Source: Anaerolineae bacterium (GTDB taxonomy: Bacteria > Chloroflexota > Anaerolineae > Aggregatilineales > Phototrophicaceae). Taken from it: a stretch of 64,000 bases of DNA. This document shows positions 55,285-63,832 of this stretch, in pieces. Position numbers and translations under genes: made by a program. The DNA lies in the NCBI GenBank assembly GCA_022823945.1, contig JAJEBK010000022.1, forward strand, positions 185,465 through 249,464, read 5' to 3'. The notes under the pieces were generated by a model that was not told the DNA's origin, made no database searches, and was given only the letters and a program-made list of their open reading frames with translations. Numbering within the stretch: the first letter of the stretch is position 1; the number at the start of each line of letters is the position of its first letter.

Positions 55285-56550
55285 ATGGCACGAAGTCTAG
55301 CGCTGCGAGCAAATGCCCATCGGGCGGCTCTGCCTTTCATCACCAACTGGAAGTTCACATTGAGCGTCGTCTTCATCGCGCAGGTGCTATCGGCGGTCGG
55401 CTTTTCGATGATATTTCCTTTCTTGCCGCTCTATATTGATGAACTGGGCAGCGCGGGCGGGCACAGCACAGAATTGCTCGCGGGCCTGGTTATCTCGGTG
55501 CAGGGTTTGACTATGATGGTCACCGCGCCACTGTGGGGCGCAGTGGCCGATCGCTTCGGGCGCAAGAAAATGATCATGCGGGCGATGTTTGGCGGCGGCA
55601 TCACCTTGGCGATGATGGCTTTCGTGCAATCTGCCGAACAGTTGATCCTGGTGCGGGCGCTGCAAGGCTTGGTGACGGGCACAGTCTCGGCGAACAACGC
55701 GCTGGTGGCTTCGGTTGCGCCTCGCAACCGCGTCGGATTCGCCATGGGCACACTGCAAGTTGGCTTGTGGGCGGGCGTGGCAGTGGGTCCGCTGCTGGGC
55801 GGTGTGCTGGCCGATCTGTTTGGCTACAGCCTGCCCTTCTTGCTCACGGCGGCCCTCTTGGTCATAGGCGGGCTGATCGTGCTGCTGGGCGTCAGCGAAG
55901 ATTTCACGCCGCCCCCACACCAGGCGCATTTTGCCATGGGCTCGATGCTGCGCGGCTGGCGCGACATCCTGGCCACATCGGGAGTCAGCCTGTTGTTCTT
56001 CATGCGCTTTTTGGCTGGTTTGGCGCGCACGGTCATCATTCCAATCGCGCCGCTCTTTGTTGTTTCGCTGATTGCCAGCGACGCCGCCAGCAGCAATACA
56101 TACGCCGGCATGGTCATGGCGGTGTCGGCAGCGACATCGACGCTTGGCGCGGTCTATTTGGGCAACCTGGGCGACCGCATCAGCCACCGCAAGGTGCTTT
56201 TGTTCAGCGCTGTGGCGGCTGCCTTGCTCTATCTGCCACAAGCCTTCGTGGCGGATATCTGGCAACTGCTGATTTTGCAGGGCTTGGCAGGATTTGCGGC
56301 CGGTGGCATCGTGGCAGCGCCCAGCGCATTGCTTTCGCGCTTCACCAGCAAAGAGACAGCTGGCGCGGTCTATGGCTTGGACAATTCGGTCATCAGCGGA
56401 TCGCGAGCGGCGGCGCCCCTGGTCGGCGCATCCGTGGCGATTCTGCTGGGTATGCGCGGCACTTTCTTTGCCGCGGCGCTGGTCTTCGCTTTGATCGCCC
56501 TAGTGACCTGGCGTCTGCTGCCTTCGGATGGCGGAAGTCGCGTGCGCTGA
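55285..56550 (+). CDS. MFS transporter, second of the tandem pair
   Basis: 421 residues; motif A GAVADRFGRKKMIMRAMFG and GFAMGTLQVGLWAGVAVGPL match the neighbour segment for segment. Starts 7 nt after it with GAGGTGAGC. An alternative is that the two form a heterodimeric pair. Confidence 0.88.
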   Translation: MARSLALRANAHRAALPFITNWKFTLSVVFIAQVLSAVGFSMIFPFLPLYIDELGSAGGHSTELLAGLVISVQGLTMMVTAPLWGAVADRFGRKKMIMRAMFGGGITLAMMAFVQSAEQLILVRALQGLVTGTVSANNALVASVAPRNRVGFAMGTLQVGLWAGVAVGPLLGGVLADLFGYSLPFLLTAALLVIGGLIVLLGVSEDFTPPPHQAHFAMGSMLRGWRDILATSGVSLLFFMRFLAGLARTVIIPIAPLFVVSLIASDAASSNTYAGMVMAVSAATSTLGAVYLGNLGDRISHRKVLLFSAVAAALLYLPQAFVADIWQLLILQGLAGFAAGGIVAAPSALLSRFTSKETAGAVYGLDNSVISGSRAAAPLVGASVAILLGMRGTFFAAALVFALIALVTWRLLPSDGGSRVR

Positions 56551-56583
56551 CATCGCGCTGTTTGCGCCCAAGCCGCCAATGGC

Positions 56584-56589
56584 TATAAT
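56584..56589 (+). promoter_or_regulatory. -10 box of nth (leaderless)
   Basis: A consensus TATAAT ends 6 nt before the ATG at 56596, so the transcript would begin at the start codon. The -35 region (TTGCGC/TTTGCG) is weak. Confidence 0.55.
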
Positions 56590-56595
56590 GAGCGC

Positions 56596-57300
56596 ATGCC
56601 AGCCAAACGCGATCCCCTCACCAAAGTCGATAATTTGCCTGCGCGCGCCGCCAAATATGCGCCTGTGTCCGCTGCTTTGACAGCTGTCTATGGTCAGCTG
56701 GACTGGTCGCGCAACCAGGACGGCATGGACGAGCTGGTCAGCTGCATCCTCAGCCAGAGCACCACCGACACCAACCGCGACCGCGCCTTCGCGCGCCTCA
56801 AAGAACATTATGATGATTGGGCAGCTGTTCGCTACGCCGACCTTGAGGAATTGATCGAGATGATTCGGCCAGCTGGCCTGGCAAACCAGAAAGCGCCCCG
56901 CATTCAAGAGGCGCTGGGCGTGATCTATGAACATGCCGGCGATTACAACATTGACTTTCTGGAGGCGATGTCGCTGGCGGACGCCAAAGCTTGGCTGGTA
57001 TCGCTGCGCGGCATTGGTCCGAAGACGGCGGCTATCGTGCTTTGCTTCGCGTATGGTCGGCCTGCTTTCCCGGTCGATACACATGTTTTCCGCGTCGGCA
57101 AGCGCATTGGCTTTCTGCCCACCAAGATTTCCGCCGACAACGCGCATCCGGTGATGGAAGCGATCGCGCCGCCAGCCGACTATTATCAATTTCATATCCA
57201 GCTAATTCAACACGGGCGCGATACTTGCCACGCGCGAAAGCCAGCCTGCGACCGTTGTCCGCTTACTGCGCACTGCGACTATTTCGCCGCGCTCGACTGA
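56596..57300 (+). CDS. nth: Endonuclease III (DNA glycosylase/AP lyase)
   Basis: 234 residues. Base-excision repair of oxidised pyrimidines. Helix-hairpin-helix LRGIGPKTAAIVLCFA with the catalytic Lys, the catalytic Asp in FPVDTHVFRVGKR, and the [4Fe-4S] ligands in CHARKPACDRCPLTAHC with exact C-6-C-2-C-5-C spacing. A 20-residue basic N-terminus precedes the core. Confidence 0.95.
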   Translation: MPAKRDPLTKVDNLPARAAKYAPVSAALTAVYGQLDWSRNQDGMDELVSCILSQSTTDTNRDRAFARLKEHYDDWAAVRYADLEELIEMIRPAGLANQKAPRIQEALGVIYEHAGDYNIDFLEAMSLADAKAWLVSLRGIGPKTAAIVLCFAYGRPAFPVDTHVFRVGKRIGFLPTKISADNAHPVMEAIAPPADYYQFHIQLIQHGRDTCHARKPACDRCPLTAHCDYFAALD

Positions 57301-57317
57301 GAATTGCGAGGAATCGC

Positions 57318-58100
57318 TTGGCAGAAACCAGCCAGTCTCATGTGATTATTTCGCCGCATTTTGATGATGGCGTCTTCAGTTGTGGCGGCATGGCGCATCA
57401 ACTGCGCAGGGCTGGCCACACCGTTACCATCGTAACCATGATGGGCGGCGTGCGCGAAGGCGCTGCGCCAGACACGCCTATTCTGCGGGATTTGCTGCGG
57501 CGTTGGGAGGCGGGCGTCGACCCTCTGCGGTATCGGCAGCTGGAAGACGAGCGAGCTGCGCGGGCTTTGGGCGTTGAGTTTTCACATATTCCGCTGACCG
57601 ACTGCGTCTATCGCATGGTCGATGGCACGGCGCTTTATCCAGCGGAGGAGTCGCTTTTTGGCGAAGTGCATGCTGCCGATTTTGCGCCGCGTTTGCTGCA
57701 GGGCATTGGCGTGCCGCAGATCAGCGACAGCACAACTGTCTACTTGCCGCTGGCGGTCGGCCACCATGTCGATCATCAGATCGTGCTGGACTGGGGGCTG
57801 GGCCAAATCGCCGAGAATCCCGGGAATTGGTCGGTGCGCTTCTATGCCGAATATCCATATTCCAACGCCGACAAATCCACCGAGATGGCGCTGGACGCCC
57901 TGGGTATGGCGCTGCAACCCGCCGATTTCACACTGGGCGAAGCTGATATGCGCGCGAAGCTGACTGCCATCGCTTGTTATCATTCACAAATCAGCACTTT
58001 CTGGCGCGATCTGCAGGATATGGAAGCGGATGTGCGCCGCGCCTTCATCGACCCGCAGGCTGGCGTCTATGTCGAGCGCATGTGGCAGCCCGCTTTATAG
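57318..58100 (+). CDS. PIG-L (LmbE-like) deacetylase family protein
   Basis: 260 residues from TTG 57318 with GCGAGGAATCGC as the ribosome-binding region; the frame continues upstream into nth but residues there are out of context. Zn-binding signature is altered to ISPHFDDGVFSCGG (usual PHPDDE; Glu is changed to Gly), with VGHHVDHQIVLDW providing the His/Asp partner. Family members deacetylate GlcNAc-containing glycolipids or related amides; the unusual first motif leaves activity open. Confidence 0.8.
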   Translation: MAETSQSHVIISPHFDDGVFSCGGMAHQLRRAGHTVTIVTMMGGVREGAAPDTPILRDLLRRWEAGVDPLRYRQLEDERAARALGVEFSHIPLTDCVYRMVDGTALYPAEESLFGEVHAADFAPRLLQGIGVPQISDSTTVYLPLAVGHHVDHQIVLDWGLGQIAENPGNWSVRFYAEYPYSNADKSTEMALDALGMALQPADFTLGEADMRAKLTAIACYHSQISTFWRDLQDMEADVRRAFIDPQAGVYVERMWQPAL

Positions 58101-58292
58101 CTCGCTGCAATCCCAAACGAAGCCACATTTTGGACAGAGCACTTTGCAGCGCCGGCGCGCGACCTGGCTGTTGCAAGCCGGGCAGACGCTGCTGAGCGTG
58201 AAATTTCTGATGGGTCCTGGCGGCAGCTCGGCATAGATTCGGATTGCTTTGGACGGCTGGGACTGCTTGGGAAGCGGCGGCTGTTTTTTCAT
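58098..58292 (-). CDS. Small zinc-ribbon protein
   Basis: About 65 residues from ATG 58292: KKQPPLPKQSQPSKAIRIYA, then VCPACNSQVARRRCKVLCPKC-like double CxxC (CPAC and CPKC), ending WDCSEL. Nucleic-acid- or protein-binding zinc ribbon; convergent with the PIG-L gene. A longer frame runs through the tRNA and is rejected. Confidence 0.6.
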
Positions 58293-58318
58293 CGTTGGCG
58301 CGAGGGGCTGGCGGAAAG

Positions 58319-58390
58319 AGGCGACGGTGGGATTCGAACCCACGAATGAAGGTTTTGCAAACCTCTGCCTTACCACTTGGCTACGTCGCC
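58319..58390 (-). tRNA. tRNA-Cys (GCA)
   Basis: A 72-nt cloverleaf on the minus strand: acceptor GGCGACG/CGTCGCC, D-arm AGCCAAGTGGTAAGGC, anticodon loop TTTGCAAAA (anticodon GCA), T-arm GTGGGTTCGAATCCCAC, discriminator U as in tRNA-Cys. CCA is not encoded. Confidence 0.97.
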
Positions 58391-58439
58391 CGATTCGCCG
58401 CAATTCTACCAGCGCGCTCTGCCGAAATTCAAGTGGCAT

Positions 58440-59219
58440 TTACGGTTGGTCGCTGCCCGGCGTCCAGCCAAATGGCAAGTCTTCGTCTGGCGCATCGTAC
58501 AATTCCCTGCGCTCATAACCGGGCAACGTCTCTTCTGGAGGCACGGTTGCGCGCCGCGCCAAACGTTGCAATTCATCCGCATATACGATGGCATTGTCAT
58601 ACTCATCAGCGAGCGCCAATTGCGCAACGCCCCGCGCCAGCAACTCGACAGCCAGAGGCGCAGCATTCCCCAGCCCCAGCCATGCCAGCGGCGGCAGCCT
58701 GCCCAGGCGGGTCAACAATCGGAAGAAGAAAGGCCTGTCTTGATCGCGGGCATACAGCAGTGGCGCTCGCACAATTGTTACCCGCAAGCCGCTGCGCCGC
58801 AGATAGGTTTCCGCCGCCCGTTTGGAATGAATGTAGCCGCGCTTCAGCCACGGTGCCCGGGACCCGCTGATGAAAATGAGACGTTCGACGCCATCGCTGA
58901 TGCACATGTTGGCGACATTTCGAGTGGAAACCAGGTTGAGCCGCTCAAACGATACTCCGCGCGCCGGATCGTCGGTGAGGCTGCCGATGGTATGGATGAC
59001 TGCCGCATGCCCGCGCGCCTTGCCTCGCAGACTGCCCGGACTCCAGACATCTGCTCGCGACCAACGCGTGTGCCGCGACAGCTGCCCAAGCTTGTCTTCT
59101 GCGCCAGGCTGCACCAGCAGACTCACCGCCAGGCCCTCCGCCAGCAAAGCCACGGCGATATAGTCGCCCAGAAAACTGCCGCCCCCAGTAACCAGGATGC
59201 CGCGTGTGCCTCGTGCCAT
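58440..59219 (-). CDS. NAD(P)-binding epimerase/NDUFA9-like atypical SDR
   Basis: 259 residues. The nucleotide-binding start ILVTGGGSFLGDYIAVALL, then FISGSRAPWLKRGYIHSKRA with a Tyr-xxx-Lys pair, fits the atypical SDR/NDUFA9 group of NAD(P)H-binding proteins; no clear catalytic assignment. ATG 59219. Confidence 0.82.
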   Translation of the reverse strand: MARGTRGILVTGGGSFLGDYIAVALLAEGLAVSLLVQPGAEDKLGQLSRHTRWSRADVWSPGSLRGKARGHAAVIHTIGSLTDDPARGVSFERLNLVSTRNVANMCISDGVERLIFISGSRAPWLKRGYIHSKRAAETYLRRSGLRVTIVRAPLLYARDQDRPFFFRLLTRLGRLPPLAWLGLGNAAPLAVELLARGVAQLALADEYDNAIVYADELQRLARRATVPPEETLPGYERRELYDAPDEDLPFGWTPGSDQP

Positions 59220-59292
59220 GTTTGCGCGCTATGCCTTTCTGCTCAGCCTGCGCATTGCAGCGGTTTTCGCTACTCTTATCCGATGTTTGCAG

Positions 59293-59298
59293 TATACT
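59293..59298 (+). promoter_or_regulatory. -10-like box 5 nt before a small ORF
   Basis: TATACT is followed after 5 nt by ATG 59304, the same spacing as at the lipoprotein and nth starts. Confidence 0.35.
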
Positions 59299-59303
59299 AA
59301 GTT

Positions 59304-59594
59304 ATGAACGGGCTTGTGGAACCATTATCCGTCAAGCCAATGCACAATTCAAAGCAAGACCAGCGACCGAATCATGCTATATTGCTGGGAGCAGTTGCAG
59401 AACGAATCGGTATGGAGCCAGCTTGGAGCAACGGCAGTGGTTCTTTGGGTAGTTCTGGCTGGTGGCTGCGGAGAATGCCGCGCAAATTTCTAGCGAACGA
59501 ACAGCCAATCTTGAGACGGTGTTTGGTGCCGGCGAACGCAATTGACGAAAGTGGTTCAAAGCGGAAAGAACTGGCGCGAAACCTGAACGATTGA
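59304..59594 (+). CDS. Possible small protein, 96 residues
   Basis: MNGLVEPLSVKPMHNSKQDQ, rich in Ser/Asn/Arg, no homology recognised. It starts 5 nt after a TATACT -10-like box, the only positive evidence besides an open frame. Codon use is less G+C-biased than neighbours; it may be spurious. Confidence 0.25.
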   Translation: MNGLVEPLSVKPMHNSKQDQRPNHAILLGAVAERIGMEPAWSNGSGSLGSSGWWLRRMPRKFLANEQPILRRCLVPANAIDESGSKRKELARNLND

Positions 59595-59731
59595 AATGGA
59601 ATTGCTGCGTTGGGTCTAGTTGATCCTTTTTGACGCAGCCACAATGTCCACAGCTGTTAGTGGTCGACGCGACAAATTGCCCGGCATGCGCGCAGAATCA
59701 ATGTGGCAGCGAAACCTGCCGGATGAATGCG

Positions 59732-60388
59732 ATGCCTGTTATCACCGCCCTGAAGACGCACCGCCGCAACAAGGAACGGGTCAAGCTATACCTGGATGAC
59801 GAATTTGCTTTCCAGTTGCCATTACTGGATGCAGTTGGGCTGCGCTGCGGGCAAGAATTGTGCCAGCAGGAGATCGTGGCATTGATGGAAGCCAGCGCGC
59901 TGCAGAATGCCTATGACCGGGCAACCCGTTTTTTGGCGCATCGTCCACGCAGCGCCGACGAAGTTCGCCGCTATCTGATTTCCAAAGAAGTGGGGCAGCC
60001 AGTCATTGCGCAGGTGCTGGAACGGTTGCAAGAGCGCGCCTGGCTTGATGATGTTGAATTTGCTCGCTATTGGGTCGACCAGCGGCAGCGTCACAAGCCG
60101 ATGGCGGCGCGAGCTTTGCGCTATCAACTGCGACAGAAGGGCGTGGCGGAGGTCGTAATCGACGAGGCGCTGGACCGCCTGGATGAAACGGATGCGGCGT
60201 ATCGCGCGGCGCAATTGCGGCTTTCTCGTTATCGTGGCCAGACGCCTCGCGCATTCCGCCAGAAATTGGGCGGCGCGCTGATGCGGCGAGGATTTGATGC
60301 TGAAACCATTCGGGAGGTAACTTTGCGCTGCCTGCAAGAGCTCGCTGAAAGCGACAGCGACTACTTTCACATTGAAGCCGAGGCATGA
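59732..60388 (+). CDS. recX: Regulatory protein RecX
   Basis: About 218 residues from ATG 59732 (59723 and 59630 are in frame alternatives). Modulates RecA filaments. RVKLYLDDEFAFQLPLLDA, then RPRSADEVRRYLISKEV and RRKRPM-type repeats (RQRHKPMAARALRYQLRQKG), ending in ALMRRGFDAETIREV. Three-helix RecX repeats can be followed through the protein. recA is not nearby. Confidence 0.92.
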   Translation: MPVITALKTHRRNKERVKLYLDDEFAFQLPLLDAVGLRCGQELCQQEIVALMEASALQNAYDRATRFLAHRPRSADEVRRYLISKEVGQPVIAQVLERLQERAWLDDVEFARYWVDQRQRHKPMAARALRYQLRQKGVAEVVIDEALDRLDETDAAYRAAQLRLSRYRGQTPRAFRQKLGGALMRRGFDAETIREVTLRCLQELAESDSDYFHIEAEA

Positions 60389-60463
60389 TGTCGGTTGACA
60401 TCTGCCGGATTATACAGGAAAGGAGCATGGACGAATGTATCCACTGGATACCGTCAAACCAAT

Positions 60464-62017
60464 ATGGAAATCATACTTGCAGTTGTCACAGCGCTTGTCG
60501 GGGTTGGCGCAGGATATATCATCGGCAGCCGCCGCGCAGTGCAGAATCTGCTGACACAACAGCAGGAAGAGGGCAATAGCGCCCTGATTAAAGCATCCAA
60601 TGATGCCAAGGAGCTGCTCAAAAACGCCGAAACCGAACAAGCAAAACTCATTGCCGAAGGCGAACGAACCGCCCGTCTGCGCATCAGTGATGCCGATGCA
60701 AAAATCTTGCGGCGGCGGCGCGACCTGGACGAAGAAGACGAACGCATCCAGAGACGGCGGGGCGACCTCGACAAGCGCATGGAGCGGCTCGACCAGCGCG
60801 ACCAGCAATTGAACAAGCGCCAAAGCCGCCTCGACCGCAAAGAAAACGAGATCAAAAAGTCCGAAGCGGTCATGCTCGACAAGCTGCAAGTCATCGCCCA
60901 GATGACAGTCGACGAAGCGCGACAGCAGCTCTTGGATTCAATTGAACTGGACGCCCGCAACGACATGGCGCGCATCATTCGTCAGGTCGAGGCCGAAGCC
61001 CGCGAAACCGCCGACCAACGCGCCCGCAGCTTGATATCGATGGCTATCCAGCGCCTGGCGTCCGAGCATGTCAGCGAGATTTCGGTCAGTGTCGTGCACC
61101 TGCCCAGCGATGATATGAAAGGGCGCATCATCGGTCGCAACGGGCGCAATATCCGCTCTTTTGAGCTGGCCACCGGCGTCGATGTCGTCGTCGATGATTC
61201 GCCCGAATCGGTGTCCATCAGCAGCTTTGATCCCGTCCGCCGCGAGGTCGCCAAGCGCACGATGGCCAAGCTGGTTGTCGATGGACGCATCCATCCCGCG
61301 CGCATCGAGAAACTGGTGGAAGATACCCGCGCCGAAGTCGAGAAAATCGTGCGCGAAGAAGGCGAACGAGCCGCTTATGAAACCGGCGTTCATGGCTTGC
61401 ATGCCGAAATCTTGAAGCTGCTGGGCACACTGAAGTTTCGCACCAGCTATGGGCAAAACCAGCATGCGCACGCCATCGAAACAGCGCATATCGCCGGCAT
61501 GATCGCCATGGAGCTGGGCGCGAATGTCAATATCGCCAAGATGGGCGGCTTGATGCACGATATTGGCAAGGCAATCGACCACAATGTCGAAGGCACGCAC
61601 GCTATGATCGGCGCAGATTTTGTCAAGCGCTATGGCGTCAAGGACGCGGTCGTGAATTGCATCGCCGCGCATCATCACGAGGTCGAAAAAGAATGCGTAG
61701 AAGCCTTCATTGTCGAGGCCGCCGATGCCATCTCTGGAGCGAGGCCCGGTGCCCGCCGCGAAAGCCTCGATGGCTATATCCGCCGAGTCAAACAACTGGA
61801 AGAAATCGCCGACTCGTTTGACGGCGTTGAGCAGAGTTATGCGCTGCAAGCGGGGCGCGAAGTGCGCATCATCGTGCGGCCGGAAGTGGTGGACGACTAC
61901 GCTTCTATTCAGTTGGCGCGCGATATCGCCAAGCAGATCGAAACCGACATGCAATATCCTGGGCAGATCAAAGTGCATGTCATCCGCGAGACTCGCCGCG
62001 TGGAATACGCGAAGTAG
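60464..62017 (+). CDS. rny: Ribonuclease Y
   Basis: 517 residues from ATG 60464. MEIILAVVTALVGVGAGYII is a membrane anchor; residues 25-190 form a long charged coiled coil (KRMERLDQRDQQLNKRQSRL); the KH domain reads DMKGRIIGRNGRNIRSFE; the HD domain is HAHAIETAHIAG, GGLMHDIGKAIDH and AAHHHEVEKE. Membrane-bound endoribonuclease that starts mRNA decay in Gram-positive-type bacteria. No good ribosome-binding site; an upstream frame begins at TTG 60395. Confidence 0.95.
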   Translation: MEIILAVVTALVGVGAGYIIGSRRAVQNLLTQQQEEGNSALIKASNDAKELLKNAETEQAKLIAEGERTARLRISDADAKILRRRRDLDEEDERIQRRRGDLDKRMERLDQRDQQLNKRQSRLDRKENEIKKSEAVMLDKLQVIAQMTVDEARQQLLDSIELDARNDMARIIRQVEAEARETADQRARSLISMAIQRLASEHVSEISVSVVHLPSDDMKGRIIGRNGRNIRSFELATGVDVVVDDSPESVSISSFDPVRREVAKRTMAKLVVDGRIHPARIEKLVEDTRAEVEKIVREEGERAAYETGVHGLHAEILKLLGTLKFRTSYGQNQHAHAIETAHIAGMIAMELGANVNIAKMGGLMHDIGKAIDHNVEGTHAMIGADFVKRYGVKDAVVNCIAAHHHEVEKECVEAFIVEAADAISGARPGARRESLDGYIRRVKQLEEIADSFDGVEQSYALQAGREVRIIVRPEVVDDYASIQLARDIAKQIETDMQYPGQIKVHVIRETRRVEYAK

Positions 62018-62062
62018 GGCAGGCATTTACGCGGTATCGGTTGGATAAGAAGTGAATCAAAT

Positions 62063-62100
62063 CAAAAAGCCCCCGCCGCAGTGGCAGGGGCTTGTGTTTT
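62063..62100. terminator. Bidirectional terminator between rny and the PDZ gene
   Basis: AGCCCCCGCC (62068-62077) pairs with GGCAGGGGCT (62083-62092) with one mismatch around a 5-nt loop, with A-rich sequence on the left and TTGTGTTTT on the right. It serves both converging genes. Confidence 0.8.
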
Positions 62101-62121
62101 GCCTTGACGAATTTTGCTGGT

Positions 62122-63429
62122 TTACTTCGCCACGCGCAGGGTCACTTCTACCTGCATCAACTCGCCGCCGCGCAGCACATCCAGACTCACCACTTCGCCC
62201 GGCTCATGGAAGTAGATGCGGTTGCGCAAGTCGAGCTCCTGGGTGACCGCTTCGCCAGCCACCGCCACGATAATGTCGCCTTCTAGGATGCCAGCTGCCT
62301 CGGCCGGCAAGCCTTCAATCACCTCGACGATGTACGCGCCATTGGCGATCTCCGGGTTTGCGAAGTATTCGCTGTCTGCCTCCAGCTGCACATAACGCAC
62401 GCCCAGCGTAACCTGCTTTTCGTGCAAGCCCAGCCATTGGGTGTGGTCTTGTTCGGCTGGCCTGGCTTGCCCGAGCATCAGCAGGGCGGCTGTCGAGCTA
62501 GGCACATCAAAGTGCAGGTTGTCATCCGCGCGCGCGACAGTCAGCTCAATCGATTCGCCTTCGAAGAGCTTGCCGGCTTTCCCGATAGCCTCGCCATTGG
62601 CTTTGGTAACGACATCGTAGGCGCGCAGTCCAGCTGTATAGAGATCGTGCGTCGGGTTGATCTCCAGCACCTGTACGAAGTCATCGCCATAACCAAGGCT
62701 GATCATGTCGGTGTTGTAATGCGTTTGGATATCGGCGCGAGGATGCGGACGCCGGCGCGGTTTACGCCGTTTGCGTTGGTCTTCCACGGTCGTTTCGATG
62801 ACCATTTCGCGGTCGCCACGCATAATGACGATGCTCAATTGGTCGCCTGCGCCCAGATCGGCCACAGCGGCATCGGCTTGCGGGATGCTGCTGACGCGGT
62901 CGCCATCAATTTCCACGATTTCATCGTAGAGATGGAAGCCAGCCTGCGCCACTTGCGAGCCATGAACTGCGCCGATGACCAGCAGATGGTCGCCACACTG
63001 CCCAACGAAGAGACCGATGCTCGCCAGGTCCAGCGGCATGGGATAGTCGGGGTTGTTGAATACATCAGCCGGGCGCGCCATCAGTGTCAGCGATTGCTCC
63101 AGCGCCTGGCCATCGCGCAGCAGGCTTAGATCAATGCTGGTGCCGATATCATATATCCAGACCAACTGGCGCACGGTCTCCACCTGGATCGCTTCGCCAT
63201 TGACGGCGGTGACGATGTCGGTCGGCTGCAGATTGGCAACAGCAGCCGGCGTGTTGGGAATGACGCCGGTGATGAACAAGCCCTCTGCGACGCCCGTATA
63301 ACGAATGCCCATGAAGGGCACGGCGGAAAGTTCTGTATCTGCTGTGTCCTGCGCGAATGCCACTGCCGAACTCAGCATCAGCGCTGTCAGGATCAACAAT
63401 CGAATCAATATGCTCGGTACAGCTTTCAT
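62122..63429 (-). CDS. Secreted protein with tandem PDZ domains
   Basis: 435 residues. Signal peptide ILIRLLILTALMLSSAVAFA, then four PDZ-like modules recognisable from GLFITGVIPNTPAAVANLQ, LLVIGAVHGSQVAQAGFHLY, VLEINPTHDLYTAGLRAYD and VEVIEGLPAEAAGILEGD, each followed by VxxxNGE/DGD-type repeats. No protease domain is present, unlike DegP/HtrA. A basic RKRRKPRRRPHPRAD stretch separates domains two and three. Perhaps an extracellular scaffold or peptide-binding partner. Confidence 0.85.
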   Translation of the reverse strand: MKAVPSILIRLLILTALMLSSAVAFAQDTADTELSAVPFMGIRYTGVAEGLFITGVIPNTPAAVANLQPTDIVTAVNGEAIQVETVRQLVWIYDIGTSIDLSLLRDGQALEQSLTLMARPADVFNNPDYPMPLDLASIGLFVGQCGDHLLVIGAVHGSQVAQAGFHLYDEIVEIDGDRVSSIPQADAAVADLGAGDQLSIVIMRGDREMVIETTVEDQRKRRKPRRRPHPRADIQTHYNTDMISLGYGDDFVQVLEINPTHDLYTAGLRAYDVVTKANGEAIGKAGKLFEGESIELTVARADDNLHFDVPSSTAALLMLGQARPAEQDHTQWLGLHEKQVTLGVRYVQLEADSEYFANPEIANGAYIVEVIEGLPAEAAGILEGDIIVAVAGEAVTQELDLRNRIYFHEPGEVVSLDVLRGGELMQVEVTLRVAK

Positions 63430-63614
63430 GGTGGGACGCCCCCTTTTTCTCCGTGACCGAATTGATAATTTGCTTGCATTTTGCCACGAACTGCTCTCAG
63501 CACAACTCTAACCGATTTGCGCCAGGTCGTCAAACGATTGGTGGAGTGGGTGTGATCAAATCTTGTTATGTGAATTCAAATAGGCGCGCAGCGCAGTCTC
63601 TGCAGTGTGGACAT

Positions 63615-63774
63615 TGCCCCCATCCCCCAGCCCCTTGCCCCAAAATGAGGGAAGGGGAGCAAACGCCCGAAGAACCTGTCGGTCGTAGGGGCGAGGCGAC
63701 GACTCGCCCGCAGCCCGCTCAAAGCGACGAAAAGTCCCTCCCTCTTTATGGGGGAGGGATTTTGGGTGGAGGCA
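63615..63774. repeat. Interspersed GC-rich palindromic repeat, copy B
   Basis: Same ends and arms as copy A at 2559-2662 (TGCCCCCATCCCCCAGCCCC left, TTTATGGGGGAGGGATTT right; the right end TGGAGGCA is one mismatch from the inverted repeat). It is 56 bp longer, because its centre holds a copy of the GTAGGGGCGA repeat. Confidence 0.75.
63685..63709. repeat. GTAGGGGCGA palindromic repeat, copy 2
   Basis: GTAGGGGCGAGGCG-ACG-ACTCGCCC, nearly identical to 50347-50371, nested in the long repeat. Confidence 0.6.
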
Positions 63775-63799
63775 ATCTGGCAAAATGTGGGCGACACAA

Positions 63800-63824
63800 G
63801 GGCGACTCACTGAGTCGCCCCTAC
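63800..63824. repeat. GTAGGGGCGA palindromic repeat, inverted copy 3
   Basis: Reverse complement reads GTAGGGGCGACTCA then GTGAGTCGCCC; a 10-bp GGGCGACTCA/TGAGTCGCCC hairpin around one base. Confidence 0.55.
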
Positions 63825-63832
63825 CAGATGCG

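Larger units (their letters stand above)
59220..59731. other. Intergenic region, one weak small ORF
   Basis: 512 nt between the SDR start and recX. The only candidate gene is the 96-residue plus-strand ORF 59304-59594 annotated separately. No RNA gene, repeat or terminator was recognised. Confidence 0.5.
63430..63832. other. Repeat-rich intergenic region
   Basis: About 400 nt between the PDZ gene start and the last gene. It contains copy B of the long palindromic repeat and two copies of the short GTAGGGGCGA repeat; I find no coding sequence with support, and the antisense ORFs here are repeat artefacts. Confidence 0.7.

Noticed and set aside
60395..60463. Upstream extension of rny to TTG 60395
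   Set aside because: The extra 23 residues precede the membrane anchor that begins other RNase Y proteins, and overlap the spacing expected for the leader.
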